Below, one piece after another: positions 6,073 through 7,531 of a DNA stretch of 7,531 nucleotides. The notes under the pieces were generated by a model, which was not told where the DNA came from, ran no database searches, and saw nothing but the letters and a program-made list of their open reading frames with translations. The translations under genes were made by a program, and so were the position numbers. This stretch comes from Thermoproteota archaeon (GTDB lineage: Archaea; Thermoproteota; Korarchaeia; Korarchaeales; Korarchaeaceae): contig DRBY01000028.1 of assembly GCA_011042755.1 (NCBI GenBank), forward strand, positions 1 through 7,531, given 5' to 3'. Every line of letters begins with the position of its first letter. Positions within the stretch are counted from its first letter, which is position 1.

Positions 6073-7140
6073 TCACACGACCACTTGCGCACCTACCTTG
6101 ACCCTCGGATCGAGCAGGCCGTAGATCAGGTCCATCACGACCAGCGAGGCCTGGTACAGGATTATGCTGAAGGTCGTGTTGCCTAGCAGTACTGGGACAT
6201 CGTGCTCGGCCAAGGCTATCCAGTAGAGCCTACCCATGCCCGGCCAGTTGAAGACGATCTCTGATATCATGGCTCCTCCTAGCGAGCCCAGCAGCATAAA
6301 CACCATCATGGTGACTATCGGGGGAGCCGAGGCCCTCAGAACGTGCTTGTACAGAACCTTCCTCTCGGGCACTCCCTTCGCTCGGGCCGCCATCACGTAG
6401 TCCTCCTGGAACTGGCTTAGCACGACGCTTCTAGCAGTGTACGCCCAGCCTCCGAAGCTCACCAAGACGGCAGTCGACACGGGGAGAACCACGTGGTACA
6501 GAATGTCGAGAAGTCGCTCCAAAGTTCCCTCTGGTGGCGGGATTGAGGTCATTCCGCCAGAGGGGAGAAGCCCCAAGTAGTAGGAGAAGAATATTATCAG
6601 GAGCATGCCGACCCACCACATGGGGAAGCTGTACGTGATTAGAGCGAACACTGAGAGGCTCTTGTCCAGCATGCTGCCGGCCTTCTGAGCGGCCTTGAGG
6701 CCCAGCAGCAGCCCCACGATGGTGACTATTATGGTGGCCGTGGTGAACAGGAGTATAGTCCTTGGCAGAGCCTCCAGGATTATCCTGGAGACGTCGCTGG
6801 TGCCCGTTGCCGACCTGAGCGTGTGAGACTTCCCCATGTTGAGTTTAAGTTGATCTAATGCCCTTCTTATCGCCCTTTCTAATAGGGGCTTGTCGAGACC
6901 GTACCTCTTGTACAGGATCTCCTTCTGTGTCCGGTACCAGATCTCTCTCGCCGTCTTGTTTACTGAGAACACTTTGAGGAGTTCTGGATCCTTCATCTTG
7001 GCGGCGAGCTCCTCCTCGATTTGGGCCTTCAACTCCTTCTCTGCCACGCTGGAGAATATCAGTGAAACCAAGAAGGTGGCAATGACCAGCACTAAGATCG
7101 CGTTAAGGATACGCACTACTATGTACCTGCCAAATCCCAC
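6073..7140 (-). CDS. dppB: Opp/Dpp-family ABC transporter permease, DppB type
   Basis: 355 residues, slightly long for DppB. Helix 1 at about 9-31, then an outer loop to about 118, then helices near 125-148, 161-190, 214-238, 272-294 and 320-345. The EAA loop is at 247-271 (DYVMAARAKGVPERKVLYKHVLRAS in part), and the family endings FNWPGMGRL (297-305) and LDPRVK (343-348) are present. The outer loop contains the recognisable RYGLDKPLLER (79-89), but the usual PGDP-type sequence after helix 1 is replaced by a charged, probably helical stretch (34-75, many Glu/Lys). Start GTG at 7140: GGGGGGTG (7146-7153) lies five bases ahead, and the TATA-like box at 7181-7188 is correctly placed for a short leader. 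It forms the membrane channel with DppC. It has its own apparent promoter, separate from the binding-protein gene. Confidence 0.94.
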   Translation of the reverse strand: MGFGRYIVVRILNAILVLVIATFLVSLIFSSVAEKELKAQIEEELAAKMKDPELLKVFSVNKTAREIWYRTQKEILYKRYGLDKPLLERAIRRALDQLKLNMGKSHTLRSATGTSDVSRIILEALPRTILLFTTATIIVTIVGLLLGLKAAQKAGSMLDKSLSVFALITYSFPMWWVGMLLIIFFSYYLGLLPSGGMTSIPPPEGTLERLLDILYHVVLPVSTAVLVSFGGWAYTARSVVLSQFQEDYVMAARAKGVPERKVLYKHVLRASAPPIVTMMVFMLLGSLGGAMISEIVFNWPGMGRLYWIALAEHDVPVLLGNTTFSIILYQASLVVMDLIYGLLDPRVKVGAQVVV

Positions 7141-7180
7141 TGAAGCACCCCCCAGCCAACGAGGCCAGCCACGACCAACG

Positions 7181-7189
7181 TATAAAAAG
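7181..7189 (-). promoter_or_regulatory. TATA box ahead of dppB
   Basis: The - strand reads CTTTTTATA, a good archaeal TATA element, in an otherwise GC-rich stretch. A start of transcription about 26 bases on (near 7158) would leave an 18-base leader containing the GGGGGGTG ribosome site. It lies between the binding-protein gene and the permease genes, so the BCDF genes could be transcribed on their own. Confidence 0.65.
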
Positions 7190-7228
7190 TGAGACCCATC
7201 AAAAACAAAACCCGCTAGGACGAGAAGT

Positions 7229-7271
7229 ACAAAAAAGAAAAGGAAAGAAGAGAGGCTGCGTGGTCTCTTCT
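7229..7271 (-). terminator. Hairpin plus U-rich run after the solute-binding protein gene
   Basis: Starting four bases past the TGA of the binding-protein gene, the transcript can form an 8-base-pair perfect stem, AGAAGAGA (7264-7271) with TCTCTTCT (7246-7253), around a 10-base loop. A T-rich run follows at once (TTCCTTTTCTTTTTTG, down to about 7230). A second T-rich patch is at 7201-7210. Archaea usually stop on U-runs alone, so either the tract or the hairpin may act. Partial termination here would let the binding protein be made in excess of the transporter. Confidence 0.6.
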
Positions 7272-7275
7272 CCGA

Positions 7276-7531
7276 TCACTCTGACTTCTTTCTGAGCAGG
7301 AGTATCGCGGCCACGACTATGATGATGACCACGATCACTCCGCCAATCAGGGCCCAGTTCGGCCCGGTGGGCGGAGGAGCGGTCGTGGGCGGCGGAGTCG
7401 TCGTCGGCGGAGCAGTCGTCGGCGGAGGCGCGGGCACGGTGAGCACGATCTCCACAGAGGAGGTTCCAGTTATCAAGGAGGAAGTCTTGCCGGCCAGCAC
7501 CTCTATCGTGTAGGCGCCCTCGGGCTTGCCC
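7276..7531 (-). CDS. Membrane-anchored solute-binding protein of the ABC importer, C-terminal end
   Basis: The frame is open at the right edge; 84 residues are visible, read from 7530 down. In order: the end of a folded domain (GAYTIEVLAGK, SSVEIVLTVP, beta-like), a Pro/Thr linker at residues 33-57 made of PPTT-type units, a strong hydrophobic helix at 59-79 (WALIGGVIVVIIIVVAAILLL), and a short positive tail RKKSE. Archaeal di/oligopeptide-type (family 5) binding proteins are known to be held this way, by a C-terminal helix and a stalk rich in hydroxylated residues, in place of an N-terminal lipid anchor. Being directly ahead of dppBCDF on the same strand supports the role of substrate-binding subunit (DppA-like). 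The ligand-binding domain is outside the window, so the assignment rests on architecture and neighbours. Another surface protein with a stalk is the alternative. Confidence 0.75.
   Translation of the reverse strand, partial: GKPEGAYTIEVLAGKTSSLITGTSSVEIVLTVPAPPPTTAPPTTTPPPTTAPPPTGPNWALIGGVIVVIIIVVAAILLLRKKSE
7360..7434 (-). repeat. Low-complexity Pro/Thr stalk repeat
   Basis: Codes for about 25 residues made only of Pro, Thr, Ala, Val and Gly. A 13-base unit GTCGTCGGCGGAG (+ strand) occurs at 7400-7412 and again at 7415-7427, a 15-base (five-residue) period. Such tracts vary in length between strains and in other surface proteins are often glycosylated on Thr. Confidence 0.7.

Noticed and set aside
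7316..7330. ATGATGA resembling a C box of a C/D guide RNA
   Set aside because: It falls in the codons of the binding-protein membrane helix on the other strand, and I could not find a matching D box and guide layout nearby.
7319..7513. + strand frame with Gly/Val-rich product opposite the Pro/Thr stalk
   Set aside because: Its GGGxVVGG pattern is just the complement of the Pro/Thr repeat; no supporting start signal.
2642..7531. Firm assignment of the importer to peptides
   Set aside because: Archaeal transporters of this same family also import oligosaccharides, and the ligand-binding domain is outside the window, so only the family is stated.

Overview
The window looks like chromosomal DNA from a thermophilic archaeon, most likely of the Thermoproteota/Korarchaeota side of the tree; the exact lineage cannot be fixed from sequence alone. 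The signs are TATA-like boxes about 25-40 bases ahead of genes, GAGGTG-type ribosome binding sites, frequent GTG/TTG starts, AGG/AGA-rich arginine codons, a KaiC/RadA-type ATPase, and a solute-binding protein held by a Pro/Thr stalk and a C-terminal membrane helix, an archaeal arrangement. Genes are tightly packed: neighbours overlap or sit within about 20 bases, and no gene-free stretch exceeds about 135 bases. I see no CRISPR array, insertion sequence, rRNA or tRNA.

Left part (1-2370). The + strand begins inside an alpha-D-phosphohexomutase (phosphomannomutase/phosphoglucosamine mutase family) and runs through an ATGA overlap into a Nudix hydrolase of the ADP-ribose/nucleotide-sugar pyrophosphatase type. 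Convergent to it, with an 18-base overlap, is a small stand-alone FmdE-domain protein. Back to back with that gene, across a 91-base promoter region, is a single-domain KaiC/RadA-like ATPase.

Right part (2367-7531, all on the - strand, read right to left). This is a peptide/nickel/oligosaccharide-type (Opp/Dpp family) ABC importer: the C-terminus of a membrane-anchored solute-binding protein, a hairpin plus U-rich terminator-like element, a promoter, permease DppB, permease DppC with an unusual extracellular domain of about 200 residues, ATPase DppD, ATPase DppF, and a small two-helix membrane protein as a possible last gene. The binding protein would catch the substrate outside, DppB/DppC form the channel, and DppD/DppF power it. 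The true substrate (peptide or oligosaccharide) cannot be told from these genes.

The window is mostly recognisable housekeeping and transport DNA; I did not find a clear new system. The points most worth following are the DppC outer domain, the near-identical C-terminal tails of the two ATPases (possible gene conversion), the terminator-plus-promoter split between binding protein and permeases, and the small orphan membrane protein.
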